Notes: generated by a model from the letters alone, not told the origin. A DNA stretch of 64,000 nucleotides from Sulfobacillus sp. (GCA_027309085.1 DAIDDL010000008.1:1-64000), one strand, 5' to 3'; counted from the stretch's first letter, positions 48,845-58,777 are shown. Made by a program: numbers and translations.

Positions 48845-50255
48845 TGCGCTTGCTGGTAGCCAGGCTGACAATCATGAATACGGCGCCGTTGAGAATCAGG
48901 GCGGCGAATCCGGCGTTCATGCCTCCCACCACCCCGTGCCCGGTCAGGAGCAGGGCCGCGTCGGCCGCCCAACCGGCAACCATGCCCCAGAAGGCGCCAT
49001 ACTTGGTGGCTCCCCGCCAGAAGAGTCCGCCGATGACAATGGCGGGAAAGAGCTGGGCAATGAAATCATAGGCCACCAGCAAAATCGCCACAAGCAGAGA
49101 TGGGGCCCCGAGCGCCAGAAACAGGGCCAGGAATGTTAACGGAAACACCAGCAGCTTAGTGGCCCGGTAGATGCGCGCGTCGCTCTGGGGGCGGTGCTCC
49201 GCCCAGACGTTTTTGGCGAGGAGAGACGCCGAGGTCATGATGATGGGACCTGCCGGCACCAGGGCTGCAAAGATGGCGGCCACCACGAAGAATGCGAAGA
49301 ACGGGGTGGAAAAGAGGCGGCGGGCTAAGATGACGATGACGTCGTTGCCGTTTTGATGGGTGCCGAGTACGAGCAGCGCGCCGAATCCGACAATAATCAC
49401 CGCGACCTTGACCAGCTGGTACACAGGCATGAATACGGCCTGGATCTTCAGCGAGCGCGGGCTGCGCGCGGTATACGCCACCCCAAACCATTGCGGCCAC
49501 ATCCACTGTCCCATTCCCGTCATGAGCACGGTGGTCACCAGCCAGAGCAGCCCGAAGTTTTTGGTTTTTCCGGGAAGGGTCATCACTGGCCCCAGATCCT
49601 TGCCAAAGGCGCGGAACATCGGGCCAAACCCGTGAAATTCATGATACGGAAACACAAGGAACAGGGCTCCGAGCGCCACGATCATGAACACGTCTTTCAC
49701 TACAGACTGCCAGGCATTGCCCCGGATGCCGCCCACGTAAACAGCCGTCGCCAGCACAAAAAATCCTAGGATGTCCGACCACATCACTGACAGGCGGCTG
49801 TGGCTGATCACGTGGAAAATGGCTCCCAGCCCGGTGATGTTCAGGTCAATATAGGCGATCATGATGATGGCCGTCGTGAGGGCCACAAACATTCCCAAGG
49901 CCCGGGACTGATAGCGCCCGGCCACGAAGTCGGCCTGGGTGACGTAGCGGAAACGCTTGCCGAGGATCCAGATCAGGGGCAATATCATGAACCCCAGGGA
50001 ATATGCCACGTCATTGAGGGCGACGTTGTAGAATACCGGCCCGCCTTTGGCGTAGGCATATCCCGCCAGACCCTGGAAGGTGAATGCGGTGTAGATTTCT
50101 GTGCCAAGCAGGAACCACACGAGCCACGGGCCCATGTTGCGGCGGTTGACGAGCCACCCGGCCAGTGAGGAGCGTGATTCCCGGGCCCCTGACGCCATGC
50201 CGAGCACAGTGAGCAGGGCGACCCCAATGACGGCCGCGGCAATGACAATACCCAC
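48774..50255 (-). CDS. Sodium/solute symporter (SSS family)
   Basis: 493 aa, GTG start, about thirteen membrane helices. Typical SSS features: 'GTEIYTAFTFQGLAGYAYAKG' (TM2), 'RYVTQADFVAGRYQS' (TM3 loop), 'GGIRGNAWQSVVKDVFMIV' and 'GMGQWMWPQW'. It is a cation-coupled importer, probably of an organic acid, and starts 3 nt after the small DUF3311-like gene, which frequently accompanies SSS symporters. No sensor kinase is fused. The substrate is unclear. Confidence 0.85.
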   Translation of the reverse strand: MGIVIAAAVIGVALLTVLGMASGARESRSSLAGWLVNRRNMGPWLVWFLLGTEIYTAFTFQGLAGYAYAKGGPVFYNVALNDVAYSLGFMILPLIWILGKRFRYVTQADFVAGRYQSRALGMFVALTTAIIMIAYIDLNITGLGAIFHVISHSRLSVMWSDILGFFVLATAVYVGGIRGNAWQSVVKDVFMIVALGALFLVFPYHEFHGFGPMFRAFGKDLGPVMTLPGKTKNFGLLWLVTTVLMTGMGQWMWPQWFGVAYTARSPRSLKIQAVFMPVYQLVKVAVIIVGFGALLVLGTHQNGNDVIVILARRLFSTPFFAFFVVAAIFAALVPAGPIIMTSASLLAKNVWAEHRPQSDARIYRATKLLVFPLTFLALFLALGAPSLLVAILLVAYDFIAQLFPAIVIGGLFWRGATKYGAFWGMVAGWAADAALLLTGHGVVGGMNAGFAALILNGAVFMIVSLATSKRISPAEHQHFAVLYETHEDPARTV

Positions 50256-50258
50256 GCG

Positions 50259-50474
50259 TTATTCATCTCCCTTGGGATTTTGGGCTCGATCGGTCAGATA
50301 CAGAGTCCCCAGGATAACCGGGGTCAGCACGGGCACCAAGGCATACCAGAAGATGATGGCGGGCATACCCAAGATAAAGGGATAGACCCGGTTGAAGTAA
50401 ATGACTGGGCCCAACAGGTAGAGCCCCGCCACCAGACCTACGCCTACCAGCCAGTTTCTCATGGCTGTGCGCAC
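50259..50474 (-). CDS. DUF3311-like small membrane partner of the symporter
   Basis: 71 aa from GTG 50474 (GGGGAGGTG 6 nt upstream). Two membrane helices ('GLVAGLYLLGPVIYFNRVYPF', 'LVPVLTPVILGTLYLTD'). DUF3311 proteins occur next to SSS symporters and may form a small subunit. Gene order and the 3-nt gap to the symporter support co-translation. Confidence 0.7.
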   Translation of the reverse strand: MRTAMRNWLVGVGLVAGLYLLGPVIYFNRVYPFILGMPAIIFWYALVPVLTPVILGTLYLTDRAQNPKGDE

Positions 50475-50524
50475 AGTAATCACCTCCCCGCCTCTATGGT
50501 TATGTGGCGGGGGCATGGCCCGTG

Positions 50525-51532
50525 TCAGGGGGTTATGGCAGACAGGCGGATAAATCCCTGGGAGGTTTGGAAAATGATGCCGGAGGGGCTTTGGCTGAAG
50601 AGGCCGGAGGACTGGGGCAGCGGGTGAAGGTGGCGGGTGCCCCACACCACCAGCTGGCCGGAAGGAGCGAGATTATTGATCACCAGGTGCTGGTCAGACA
50701 GGCCAATTTGCGGTTTGAGTCCCGTTTGCCACCGGTACCAGGAAATGCCGCGGGGGTTTTTAACGATCACCAGGTAGGCGGGCAAGGCCGTAGGCCGTCT
50801 CATCATGACGGCCAAGGTCTGCCCATAGGAGAGAGCATCCACCATCTGCGGCCAGCGGCTGGGACGGACCGTGGCGACAGGGCTGGGGATTCCGGTCTGG
50901 AGGTTTTCCATGGTGATGCGTCCCCCATCATCGTAGACAAAGTCCTGACCGCCGAAAACAAATGGGTGGTGGCCGGCATTGGCGGCTCCTGACAGCCTTC
51001 TGATGGGGTAGGGACTGTGCACCAGTATGGCAGAGCCAAAGACGGTGGTGTAGTCAAAATGGCTGTCTGGGGTGAAATAGGGAAGACTGGCGCCGGCCAT
51101 GAGGGTGCGGTGAAATTCCGGGGCGCTGAGCATCTCGATGGCGCCGCCGTCCTGCCAGGCCAGGCGCTGCCCGTTCGGGGAATAGATGAGGAAACCCACC
51201 GGGTTGGTGGGAGCGCCCGCCAGGTTGTCCTCTGACGCGCCGGCCAGCCAGCGGGCCTGCCCGTCATGGAGCACGTACGTGACGGCGCTGGTGCGCGTTA
51301 TGGGGAGGTACCAGTCCGTGCCCGCCAGGTGTCCTGCCGGAAGCTGCAGGGCTTGGGTGCGGTCTTGGGCGGCAGAGCCCACGGTCAATTCCTGGCTCTG
51401 TTTAGGAGCAAGGATGGGATCGGCTGTCGCCCATTGTGCCACCGGGGTGATGCGGTTTTTGTGAATGGCGGCGGCGGCAATGGCCACCGCCACGACCAGC
51501 ACGCCCAAAGCTGCCCACCATCTGCGTTTCAC
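50525..51532 (-). CDS. Membrane-anchored extracytoplasmic protein
   Basis: 335 aa from GTG 51532 (GAGGAGG 5 nt upstream); the ORF track extends far upstream without a start site. One N-terminal helix ('ALGVLVVAVAIAAAAIH') then a beta-rich, possibly propeller-like domain ('VTYVLHDGQARWLAG', 'LIYSPNGQRLAWQDGG', 'FVFGGQDFVYDDGG'). The repeats resemble TolB/WD-like blades. Function unknown. Confidence 0.65.
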   Translation of the reverse strand: MKRRWWAALGVLVVAVAIAAAAIHKNRITPVAQWATADPILAPKQSQELTVGSAAQDRTQALQLPAGHLAGTDWYLPITRTSAVTYVLHDGQARWLAGASEDNLAGAPTNPVGFLIYSPNGQRLAWQDGGAIEMLSAPEFHRTLMAGASLPYFTPDSHFDYTTVFGSAILVHSPYPIRRLSGAANAGHHPFVFGGQDFVYDDGGRITMENLQTGIPSPVATVRPSRWPQMVDALSYGQTLAVMMRRPTALPAYLVIVKNPRGISWYRWQTGLKPQIGLSDQHLVINNLAPSGQLVVWGTRHLHPLPQSSGLFSQSPSGIIFQTSQGFIRLSAITP

Positions 51533-51687
51533 AACATCCTCCTCGGTACCTTTGATTAGTGATAGAGTACCACATCCCGGCGGACTTGACTGCTTCCCTG
51601 GCTTCACCAAAGCAGGCGGACGCCCCTCATGACCACGGTCATAAGGGTGTCCTTTGGCGGGGGACCGGCCCGCGTGGTGTGGCGCCG

Positions 51688-52959
51688 CTAGAGGTAAGGA
51701 TCTTGGGGCAGCACAACCGATATCAGGTGGGCCATGCCGCGCATAATCTGGAGCCGGCTCTCGCTCCAGCTGTACGGGCCCATATAGTCCGCCCCTATCA
51801 CGGCCCACACGGGGTTGCCCACAGGGAAAATGGCTATGGACTCCGGGGAGCTCAGAGATTTCATGACAGGGCCCTGCAATTCCCAGGGGGAGTCGCTGGT
51901 TTTCTGCAAGATGACAGCCGCTTTCTCCTGAAATGCGTTTACGGCAAAGGTTGGCGGGTCCCAAGGAATGCTATCCTGATAGGAGTGGCCGAGACTGAAC
52001 ACGGGAGCCAGGCCGCCGTCTGTGGCCCTCAGAAAAGTCATGGCGGTGGGCTGCAGAATTTTAAAGGCCGTCGCCATGACTGTCATGAGCTGTTCATGGG
52101 GGGATGCATTGCTCGTCGCCATATTTTCAATCATTAAGGACCAGTGCAGGCGGAAAGGATCCAAAGCATCCAAGGCCTGCGAGGACGATTCCAGGAGTTC
52201 ACTTTGCCGGGTCTGTATCTCCTCAATGACGTGTCCGGGTGCTGAAACCATCCGGTTCCAGGCGCTGGGCCGGGCGAAATAGTAGCCCTGGCCAATTTCC
52301 ACCCCCAGGTCAATGCATGTCAGCAACTCCTCCCGGGTTTCAATGCCTTCCGCAATGAGTTGAAAGCCCAGGAACTTGGCCATGTGGCTCACCGAGGCAA
52401 TGAGGTTGCGCTTGACCGGATACATGTGGCATTCGGCGATAATGGACCGGTCCAGCTTTACGAAATTGGGACGCACCGCCACCAGTTTTTCGAGGCCCGA
52501 GTATCCCGTGCCAAAGTCATCCAGGGCGATGGTGCCGCCCTGATTCCGAAACCCCTGGACCACGGGCTCAATCACGCTCCCGAGCCAGTTTCCGCGTTCG
52601 GTGATTTCAATCACCACGGATCCGGGACGGGTGGCCCGCACCGTATCCTGGATGTCGGCATTGGTCAGCGAATCGGGGTGCAGGTTGATGAACAGGGGGA
52701 AGGAAGGGGCATAGTCACGCAGGAAGCGGGCAATATGCTTGATGATGAGCCGGTCTACGCGGACCGCATGGCCCTGGACGCTGGCCTGGTGGAAAAATGA
52801 TTCCACGGCCAAAGGATGCTGATTCCGGTCGACGGGCCGCGTCAACACTTCGAACCCTACAGGATGGCCGCTGGATAGGGCTAGCAGAGGCTGAAATGCC
52901 AGGTGAAAATGCGGATCGGTGTTGAGCCACTCTGAAATATCCAGAACGTGTATGGACAT
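51688..52959 (-). CDS. EAL-domain c-di-GMP phosphodiesterase with C-terminal GAF-like domain
   Basis: 423 aa. EAL domain in residues 15-245: 'VGFEVLTRP' (EVL variant), 'INLHPDSL', 'VIEITERG', 'ALDDFGTGYSGL', 'VKLDRSII', 'LIAEGIET' and 'GQGYYFARP' retain all metal and catalytic residues. A GAF-like domain fills the C-terminus (about 270-423), with 'AAVILQKTSDSPWELQGPV'. It hydrolyses c-di-GMP, countering the two GGDEF enzymes. There is no clear ribosome binding site before the ATG. It stands alone. Confidence 0.88.
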   Translation of the reverse strand: MSIHVLDISEWLNTDPHFHLAFQPLLALSSGHPVGFEVLTRPVDRNQHPLAVESFFHQASVQGHAVRVDRLIIKHIARFLRDYAPSFPLFINLHPDSLTNADIQDTVRATRPGSVVIEITERGNWLGSVIEPVVQGFRNQGGTIALDDFGTGYSGLEKLVAVRPNFVKLDRSIIAECHMYPVKRNLIASVSHMAKFLGFQLIAEGIETREELLTCIDLGVEIGQGYYFARPSAWNRMVSAPGHVIEEIQTRQSELLESSSQALDALDPFRLHWSLMIENMATSNASPHEQLMTVMATAFKILQPTAMTFLRATDGGLAPVFSLGHSYQDSIPWDPPTFAVNAFQEKAAVILQKTSDSPWELQGPVMKSLSSPESIAIFPVGNPVWAVIGADYMGPYSWSESRLQIMRGMAHLISVVLPQDPYL

Positions 52960-53120
52960 AGGTTGGTGTTCGTGGAAGACTCCACTCTCTCCTTGCTTCA
53001 GAATACAACATGCTTATTGTGCCAGGACTATTGCGGGTTTGTCCATTTTTTGTCGATATTTGTCCGGAGAATTGGAAGAAGTCGTGGCGAACGGTGTCCC
53101 GGTGCTGCGCCAGGGGGCAT

Positions 53121-53657
53121 TTAGGAGAGCCGGGCTAAAATCACCGGGATTATGTCATACAGGCTCTGCTTATCCCGCGATCCAGTTTTGAGAGCATGCA
53201 AGGTGGGCACGGCAATCGCGCCGAAAAGCGCGTAGGCCAGCCATTCTTTGTTGGCAGCGGGCTCGCGCCCGTGGATGTAGGTGGCGACCGGTTCCAGTAG
53301 CCGGCTCAGGAACTGCCCCACCAGTTGTTCCCGGGAGCGGTCCCGCCAGGCTTCGCTCAGGAACAGTCCGAGAAATTCCTGCTCGTCCCAGAAGAAGTCG
53401 ATCCACTGCCGGAGCAGGGTGTCGAGGGAGGCGCCTTGGCCCAGCACATCCGCCGTCAGAACTTGCAGATGGCCCGCCCGGGACTCTACTAGGGCAGTCC
53501 ATATCGCCTCTTTGGATGCAAAGTGGTAATACACCGATCCTTTGGCGACGTGTGAGCGCTGGGCAATGCTGTCCACGGTTGCCCTGTCGTATCCTTGCTC
53601 CGAAAACTCCTGCAGCGCCGCATGCAATATGGCATCACGCGCATTGGATCTGGCCAT
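53121..53657 (-). CDS. TetR-family transcriptional regulator
   Basis: 178 aa. The N-terminal HTH is typical ('AALQEFSEQGYDRATVDSIAQRSHVAKGSVYYHFASKEAIW'). The C-terminal domain is helical and ligand-binding, with 'IDFFWDEQEFLGLFL'. It is divergent from topoisomerase III. Upstream at 53713-53737 is a 9-bp palindrome that may be its operator. The target is unknown. Confidence 0.85.
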   Translation of the reverse strand: MARSNARDAILHAALQEFSEQGYDRATVDSIAQRSHVAKGSVYYHFASKEAIWTALVESRAGHLQVLTADVLGQGASLDTLLRQWIDFFWDEQEFLGLFLSEAWRDRSREQLVGQFLSRLLEPVATYIHGREPAANKEWLAYALFGAIAVPTLHALKTGSRDKQSLYDIIPVILARLS

Positions 53658-53712
53658 CCGCTTTTGAGCTCCTCTTGGGTGCTTTGCTGCCTATAACATA
53701 GACCTCTGGAGG

Positions 53713-53737
53713 CTGTTGGGCAAGTCTAGCCCAACAG
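53713..53737. promoter_or_regulatory. Palindrome between tetR-type gene and topB
   Basis: CTGTTGGGC-AAGTCTA-GCCCAACAG, 9-bp perfect arms. It lies 56 nt upstream of the TetR start and 116 nt before topB. Could be an operator or terminator-like hairpin. Confidence 0.5.
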
Positions 53738-53852
53738 GTCTGGCACTTTACAAAAGAGTTGCAGAGAAAGGCGTGGCCCGCTTGTTCTTTTGCCGTGTGT
53801 CAGGATAGGATAGACGGATGCAAGAGAAATGGGGAAGAGCGGAGGCGCTTTA

Positions 53853-56024
53853 ATGAAGACTTTGATTATGGCGGAAAAACCTTCGGTCGCCCGGGATTTG
53901 GCCCATGTGCTGCGGCCGCAGGCCAAAAAGGGGCCGGACAGCCTGGAATCATCCGATATGGTATTCACTTGGGCTCTGGGCCACCTGCTCTCTTTGCAGG
54001 ATGCCGACGGGTATGATCCCCGCTATAAAGTATGGCGTCTCGACGACCTGCCGATTATTCCCCCCGAGTTGAAATTCCGGACGCTGGCCAAAACCCAGGC
54101 GCATCTGAAGACCGTCGCGGCGCTGCTGAACCGGCCCGATATTGACCGCGTGGTCAATGCGTGTGACGCCGGGCGGGAGGGAGAGCTGATATTCCGGGAG
54201 ATCAGCCGCTACGCCAGTCTCAGCAAGCCGGTCATGCGGCTGTGGCTGTCGGAGACGACTCCTGACGCGGTGAGAAAGGCCTATGCCGGTATGGAGCCGC
54301 AAGCGGCGTATGACCACCTGGCCGAGGCGGCCTTTCTCCGCCAGGAGGCAGACTGGCTGGTCGGCATCAATGCCTCCCGGGTCTTTTCTGTCCGCCACCG
54401 CCAGCGGTTGAGCGTGGGCCGCGTGCAGACCCCGACTCTGGCGCTGCTCGTGTCTCGCGAGCGGGACATTGAGCAATTTGCTCCCCAGACATTCTACCAG
54501 CTGCAGGCCACCTTTGAGACGGTGGGGAAGGAACGGTACCGGGGTCTGTGGGTAATCATGGGAGAGGGCCGCACGGTGGAGCAGGACCGGTTCGGGACCA
54601 GGGAGGAGGCACAGGAGCACATTCACCCGCTGCCGCGCCAGGCGGTGGTGGCGGACGCCACGGAATCGGCGGAGCGGGTGCTGCCCCCCCTATTTCCCAA
54701 CCTCTCCGATGTGCAGCGCGAGGCCAACCGGATGTTTGGCCTGACCGCGACGAAGACCCTGGGAGTCTTGCAGGAACTCTATGAGAAGGGTTATGTCAGC
54801 TATCCGCGAACGGACAGCCGCCACTTGACAGAAAGCCTGGCGCAAGGGGTGGAGGCGCGTCTCGGCGCCCTGCAGTCGCAAGAGGCTTTTGGGCCGGCTG
54901 CGGGTCAGGCGCTGGCCCATCTCGGCCAATTTCACCGCTACGGCAAGCGTTACGTGGACAACACCAAAGTGAGCGACCACCATGCCATCATCGTGACCGC
55001 CAAGTCGCCTCCGGCGTCGCTGGCGGGTCCCGGCGAGCAGATTTACCGCCTCATCGCCCGCCGCTTTCTGGCCGCCTTCTTCCCCCCGGCCGTATTTGCG
55101 GTGCGGGAGGTGATATCCAAAGATCAACAGTTCCAGGACCTTTTCCGGTCGACTCACAAGACGAGGATCGAAGAAGGCTTCCAGGTGCTGTTCCCCCCCT
55201 CCAAGGAATCCTCAGAGGCGGGCGGCAGCGAGGATTTCCTGCCGGCTCTGCGCCGGGGCGATGTGGTGGACGTGGCCGGCTACACCGTGCACGAAGGGGT
55301 GACCAAGGCTCCCGCCAGGTATACGGAGGCAGCGCTGCTAGGCGCAATGGAAACCGCGGGCAGGAAACTCGATGACCCGGCTCTGAAAGATGTGATGAAA
55401 ACTGCCGGCTTGGGTACGCCGGCTACCCGGGCAGCCATTATTGAGCGCCTGATTACGGTGGGCTATGTCCAGAGACAGAAAAAGCTGCTGCTGCCCACGG
55501 ACAAAGGCAAGGCGCTGGTCGCCCTGGTGCCGGACCTGCTGACACAGGTGATGCTCACGGCCCAGTGGGAGGACAAGCTGAAGGCCGTGGAAGAAGGGAG
55601 GGCTCCCGGAGGCGATTTCCGGCAGGCGATCCACGGCTTTACCCGGGACATTGTGGACCAGGCGCGCACTGCGCCTGCCGCTGACTTTCCGGCCGCGGAG
55701 ATCCAGTCAGCGGGCGGCGGCTGTCCCTTGTGCGGGTCGCCGCTGAGGAGTTTCCCAAAGGGATACCGCTGCTCGAAACAAAAAGATCCCGCCTGCGCGT
55801 TTGTTTTGTGGACAACGATTGCCGGGAAGACGCTGACGCCCCTGCAAGTCGAGACCTTGCTGCAGAAGGGGCGGACCCGTGTGATGAGAGGGTTTAAGTC
55901 GAAGGCGGGCAAGCCGTTTCAAGCGGCCCTGGTACTGGAACAGGGAGCAGTCCGGTTTGATTTTGACGCAGCTTCTAAACCCGCCCCTAAAGCCACAAAG
56001 CCTCGGTCCAGGACCAGAAAATAG
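53853..56024 (+). CDS. topB: DNA topoisomerase III
   Basis: 723 aa from ATG 53853 (GGAGGCG upstream). Toprim segment at the start ('LIMAEKPSVARDLAHVL', 'VVNACDAGREGELIFRE'), type IA core with the catalytic Tyr in 'GYVSYPRTDSRHL' at about residue 316, 'GLGTPATRAAIIERLI', and C-terminal zinc-binding 'CPLCGSPLRSFPKGYRC'. It relaxes and decatenates DNA by single-strand passage. Length fits the family (about 700-730 aa). Confidence 0.94.
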   Translation: MKTLIMAEKPSVARDLAHVLRPQAKKGPDSLESSDMVFTWALGHLLSLQDADGYDPRYKVWRLDDLPIIPPELKFRTLAKTQAHLKTVAALLNRPDIDRVVNACDAGREGELIFREISRYASLSKPVMRLWLSETTPDAVRKAYAGMEPQAAYDHLAEAAFLRQEADWLVGINASRVFSVRHRQRLSVGRVQTPTLALLVSRERDIEQFAPQTFYQLQATFETVGKERYRGLWVIMGEGRTVEQDRFGTREEAQEHIHPLPRQAVVADATESAERVLPPLFPNLSDVQREANRMFGLTATKTLGVLQELYEKGYVSYPRTDSRHLTESLAQGVEARLGALQSQEAFGPAAGQALAHLGQFHRYGKRYVDNTKVSDHHAIIVTAKSPPASLAGPGEQIYRLIARRFLAAFFPPAVFAVREVISKDQQFQDLFRSTHKTRIEEGFQVLFPPSKESSEAGGSEDFLPALRRGDVVDVAGYTVHEGVTKAPARYTEAALLGAMETAGRKLDDPALKDVMKTAGLGTPATRAAIIERLITVGYVQRQKKLLLPTDKGKALVALVPDLLTQVMLTAQWEDKLKAVEEGRAPGGDFRQAIHGFTRDIVDQARTAPAADFPAAEIQSAGGGCPLCGSPLRSFPKGYRCSKQKDPACAFVLWTTIAGKTLTPLQVETLLQKGRTRVMRGFKSKAGKPFQAALVLEQGAVRFDFDAASKPAPKATKPRSRTRK

Positions 56025-56160
56025 GGGGAGGGCCCTGGACAACGGTTCTAATGCCCTGTGCGCGGTCCCTTTTATGCGGCACCGTCTTCTAGGCCCGTTC
56101 AAGAGTGTGATACCATGAAAAGAGAACGGAAGGTATAGGGTAGACAGAAGGAGGATGGGT

Positions 56161-57252
56161 ATGCAGCGATTGGCCAGGGCCCGCGAGCGGGTCGGTTCAG
56201 AGCGGGCCGTGATGTTTTTGGCGCCGGGCGATGATTTCCGCTATCTGGTGTCATGGTCCCCGCTGGCGGATGAGCGGGTGACGTTCTTAGGGGTGTCCCA
56301 TGACCGTGTGGTGCTGGTGATAGCCTCGGTCAACGCCCAGGAAGCCCGCGAGCATCTGCACGGCACCGTGGAAATCTTGTCATTTTCGGACCAGGACGGG
56401 CCAGACGCGCTGATGCGTGAGGTCTTTGGCCCGATGGCGCAGGGCAGCTCGGCGCTGTACGTCTCGGATGATGCCCGTTTCGACCATGTGGAGCGCTTGA
56501 AGAGTGCTTGTCATTCGCCTGTGCCCATGGCTGCCGCCTCCACGCTGATGGCGCCCTGGCGCATGGCGAAAGACCCGGATGAAGTCGAGAAGCTGATGGC
56601 ATGCCAGGCGATTAATGACCGGGGAATGGCAAAGGGTCTCGAAAGCATCCGTGTAGGGATGACGGAGATGGAACTGCAGGACATTATCCGGCGGGCCTTT
56701 ATGGCTAACGGGGCAGACCGGGAGGCGTTTATCATTGTCGCCGCCGGATCGCACAGCGCCATGCCGCACCACACCTCAGACCAAACGGTGATAGCGGAGG
56801 GGCCGGTGCTGTTGGATATCGGCTGCTACAAAGATGGCTACGCATCGGATATGACCCGGGTGGCTTATGTGGGCACCCCGCCAGACGAGTTCACGCATGT
56901 GCACCACATCGTCAACCGCGCCGTCGAGGCTGCCCAGGCCCAGGCACGGGCGGGGCAGGAAGCTCAGGTCATCGACCATGCGGCCCGCCGCGTGATTGAG
57001 GAAGCTGGCTACGGAACATACTTTGTGCACCGGACCGGGCACGGCATCGGCTTGTCCGTGCATGAACCCCCGTCTATCATGGAAGGCAACCCCGCCACCA
57101 TTCCGCTGCGCGCTGCCTTTTCGATTGAACCGGGGATTTACCTCCCCAAGCGTTTCGGAGTCCGGCTGGAAGAGGTTGTGATTGCGGGGGCTGGCGGGGC
57201 CGAAATTCTTTCCAAGATCCCGCGGGATATCTACCGGGTGCCCCTCGATTAA
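56161..57252 (+). CDS. Xaa-Pro aminopeptidase-like M24 metallopeptidase
   Basis: 363 aa from ATG 56161; AAGGAGG directly touches the earlier ATG 56155, giving better spacing to 56161. The creatinase N-domain (1-130) is followed by the pita-bread fold with metal ligands in 'DIGCYKDGYASDMTR' (two Asp), 'GHGIGLSVHEPP' (His), 'SIEPGIY' (Glu) and 'VRLEEVV' (Glu). It removes N-terminal residues ahead of proline. A single gene, 35 nt before bcp. Confidence 0.88.
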   Translation: MQRLARARERVGSERAVMFLAPGDDFRYLVSWSPLADERVTFLGVSHDRVVLVIASVNAQEAREHLHGTVEILSFSDQDGPDALMREVFGPMAQGSSALYVSDDARFDHVERLKSACHSPVPMAAASTLMAPWRMAKDPDEVEKLMACQAINDRGMAKGLESIRVGMTEMELQDIIRRAFMANGADREAFIIVAAGSHSAMPHHTSDQTVIAEGPVLLDIGCYKDGYASDMTRVAYVGTPPDEFTHVHHIVNRAVEAAQAQARAGQEAQVIDHAARRVIEEAGYGTYFVHRTGHGIGLSVHEPPSIMEGNPATIPLRAAFSIEPGIYLPKRFGVRLEEVVIAGAGGAEILSKIPRDIYRVPLD

Positions 57253-57287
57253 GGACGGCTGAGACTAGTGAAGGAGTGGATGTCTAA

Positions 57288-57785
57288 ATGACTGTGAAAA
57301 CGGAGACGTGGACCCAAGACAGCATGGTAGGACAGCCGGCCCCGGATTTTACGCGGGAAGGGACAAACGGGACCGTTCACTTGTCAGATTTGCTGGGGCA
57401 GGTGGTGGTGCTGTATTTTTATCCCCGCGACAATACGGCCGGCTGCACTACCGAGGCGTGCGACTTCCGCGATGCGATTCAGGACTTCGCCACGGTTCAC
57501 GGTGCAGTGCTGGGGGTCAGCACCGACTCGCTGGCCAGCCATGAGAAGTTTACGGCCAAATACCAGCTGCCCTTCAACCTGCTCTCGGATCCCGAGGCGG
57601 AAACTGCTAAAGAATACGGCGTGTACAAACAGAAGAATCTGTACGGCAAGGTTTCCTACGGGATTGAGCGGTCCACCTTTATTATTGATGCGCAGGGCAT
57701 CATCCGGTACGTGTTCCGAAAGGTCAAGGTGGCAGGACATGTGGCCCAGGTCAAAGACCTGGTTGGGCGGCTGTCCGGTGAATAA
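57288..57785 (+). CDS. bcp: Thioredoxin-dependent peroxiredoxin (Bcp/PrxQ)
   Basis: 165 aa. 'YPRDNTAGCTTEACDFRDA' holds the peroxidatic Cys and, five residues later, the resolving Cys of the PrxQ group. It reduces peroxides in the cytoplasm. Overlaps the start of nth by 8 nt, so both are translated together, linking oxidant defence and DNA repair. Confidence 0.93.
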   Translation: MTVKTETWTQDSMVGQPAPDFTREGTNGTVHLSDLLGQVVVLYFYPRDNTAGCTTEACDFRDAIQDFATVHGAVLGVSTDSLASHEKFTAKYQLPFNLLSDPEAETAKEYGVYKQKNLYGKVSYGIERSTFIIDAQGIIRYVFRKVKVAGHVAQVKDLVGRLSGE

Positions 57786-58431
57786 AGCCGGGGTGCCAGA
57801 AATTTTGGGGCTGCTGGAAGCGCTGTATCCCCATCCGGTCACCGAATTGGCGCATGATGGACCCTGGCAGCTGCTGGTCGCGACCATTTTGTCCGCGCAG
57901 TGCACCGACCGCCGCGTCAATATGATTACCCCCCGCATCTTTTCCCGCTGTAGGGGGCCCCGGGAGCTGGCAGCGCTGCCGGTGGAGGAGATTGAGGACC
58001 TTATCAAAGATTGCGGACTGTACCACACCAAGGCCCGCAATCTGAAGGCGGCCGCAGAAATTATCCACACCCAGTTTGGGGGGGCGGTGCCCGCGGACCG
58101 GGACGCCTTGATGCTGTTGCCAGGCGTTGGCCGCAAAACGGCGAATGTGGTGCTGTCCAACTGTTTCGGCTTCGATGCGATTGCGGTCGACACCCATGTG
58201 TTCCGGCTGGCCCACCGCATTGGCTGGTCCGAGGCCAAAGATGTGCGGGGCACGGAGGACGACCTGATGCGGGTGTTGCCCCAGGCTAGTTGGAGCCGGG
58301 CTCACCACTGGCTGATTCTGCATGGGCGCCAGGTCTGCACCGCCCGCAGCCCGCAGTGCGGCCGGTGTGCGATCGCCCCCTACTGCAAACAGCGGGGGGT
58401 GGGCGCGAGCTCTCCTGAGGAGGTGTCATGA
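57778..58431 (+). CDS. nth: Endonuclease III
   Basis: 217 aa from GTG 57778, the start that fits the family N-terminus; the track start (57472) is inside bcp. Helix-hairpin-helix 'LPGVGRKTANVVLSN' with the catalytic Lys, the catalytic Asp in 'AVDTHVFRLA', and a [4Fe-4S] cluster motif ('CTARSPQCGRCAIAPYC'). It excises oxidised pyrimidines. Operon with bcp. Confidence 0.93.
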   Translation: MNKAGVPEILGLLEALYPHPVTELAHDGPWQLLVATILSAQCTDRRVNMITPRIFSRCRGPRELAALPVEEIEDLIKDCGLYHTKARNLKAAAEIIHTQFGGAVPADRDALMLLPGVGRKTANVVLSNCFGFDAIAVDTHVFRLAHRIGWSEAKDVRGTEDDLMRVLPQASWSRAHHWLILHGRQVCTARSPQCGRCAIAPYCKQRGVGASSPEEVS

Positions 58432-58432
58432 C

Positions 58433-58777
58433 GTGATCTATGCCTTGGTCTCTGACTTATTTTTTGCCGATACGGTCATGCGGGTGGCCCGCAGTGTGAA
58501 CGAGCCGGTGGTGACATTCACCGATGTCCAGGCACTGTGCCGCGCTCTTTACCAGGGACCGGTTCCCGATATGGCTTTGGTGGAACTGCCGCTGTGGGAT
58601 CCGGCCCTCGGGGAGTGCCTGCAAGGAGTGTCCCATGTGGCTGGATATGGACCCCATGTCGCCCAAGAACAGTTTCAGGCAGCCAGGACGCAAGGAATCA
58701 GCCCGTTATGGGCTAATTCGGCTCTGGTGCAAAAGCTGGGGCCGTGGATTGAGTCCTGCCGCCCGGCCCAGCCCTGA
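58433..58777 (+). CDS. Hypothetical protein with receiver-like fold
   Basis: 114 aa from GTG 58433 with GAGGAGGTG 7 nt upstream, overlapping the end of nth by context only (gap 1 nt). The alternation of strands and helices ('MIYALVSDLFFADTVMRVA', 'PDMALVELPL', 'VAGYGPHV') resembles a CheY-like receiver without the phosphorylation Asp pattern, like one N-terminal domain found beside Nth in some Firmicutes. Not recognised as a defined family. Confidence 0.55.
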   Translation: MIYALVSDLFFADTVMRVARSVNEPVVTFTDVQALCRALYQGPVPDMALVELPLWDPALGECLQGVSHVAGYGPHVAQEQFQAARTQGISPLWANSALVQKLGPWIESCRPAQP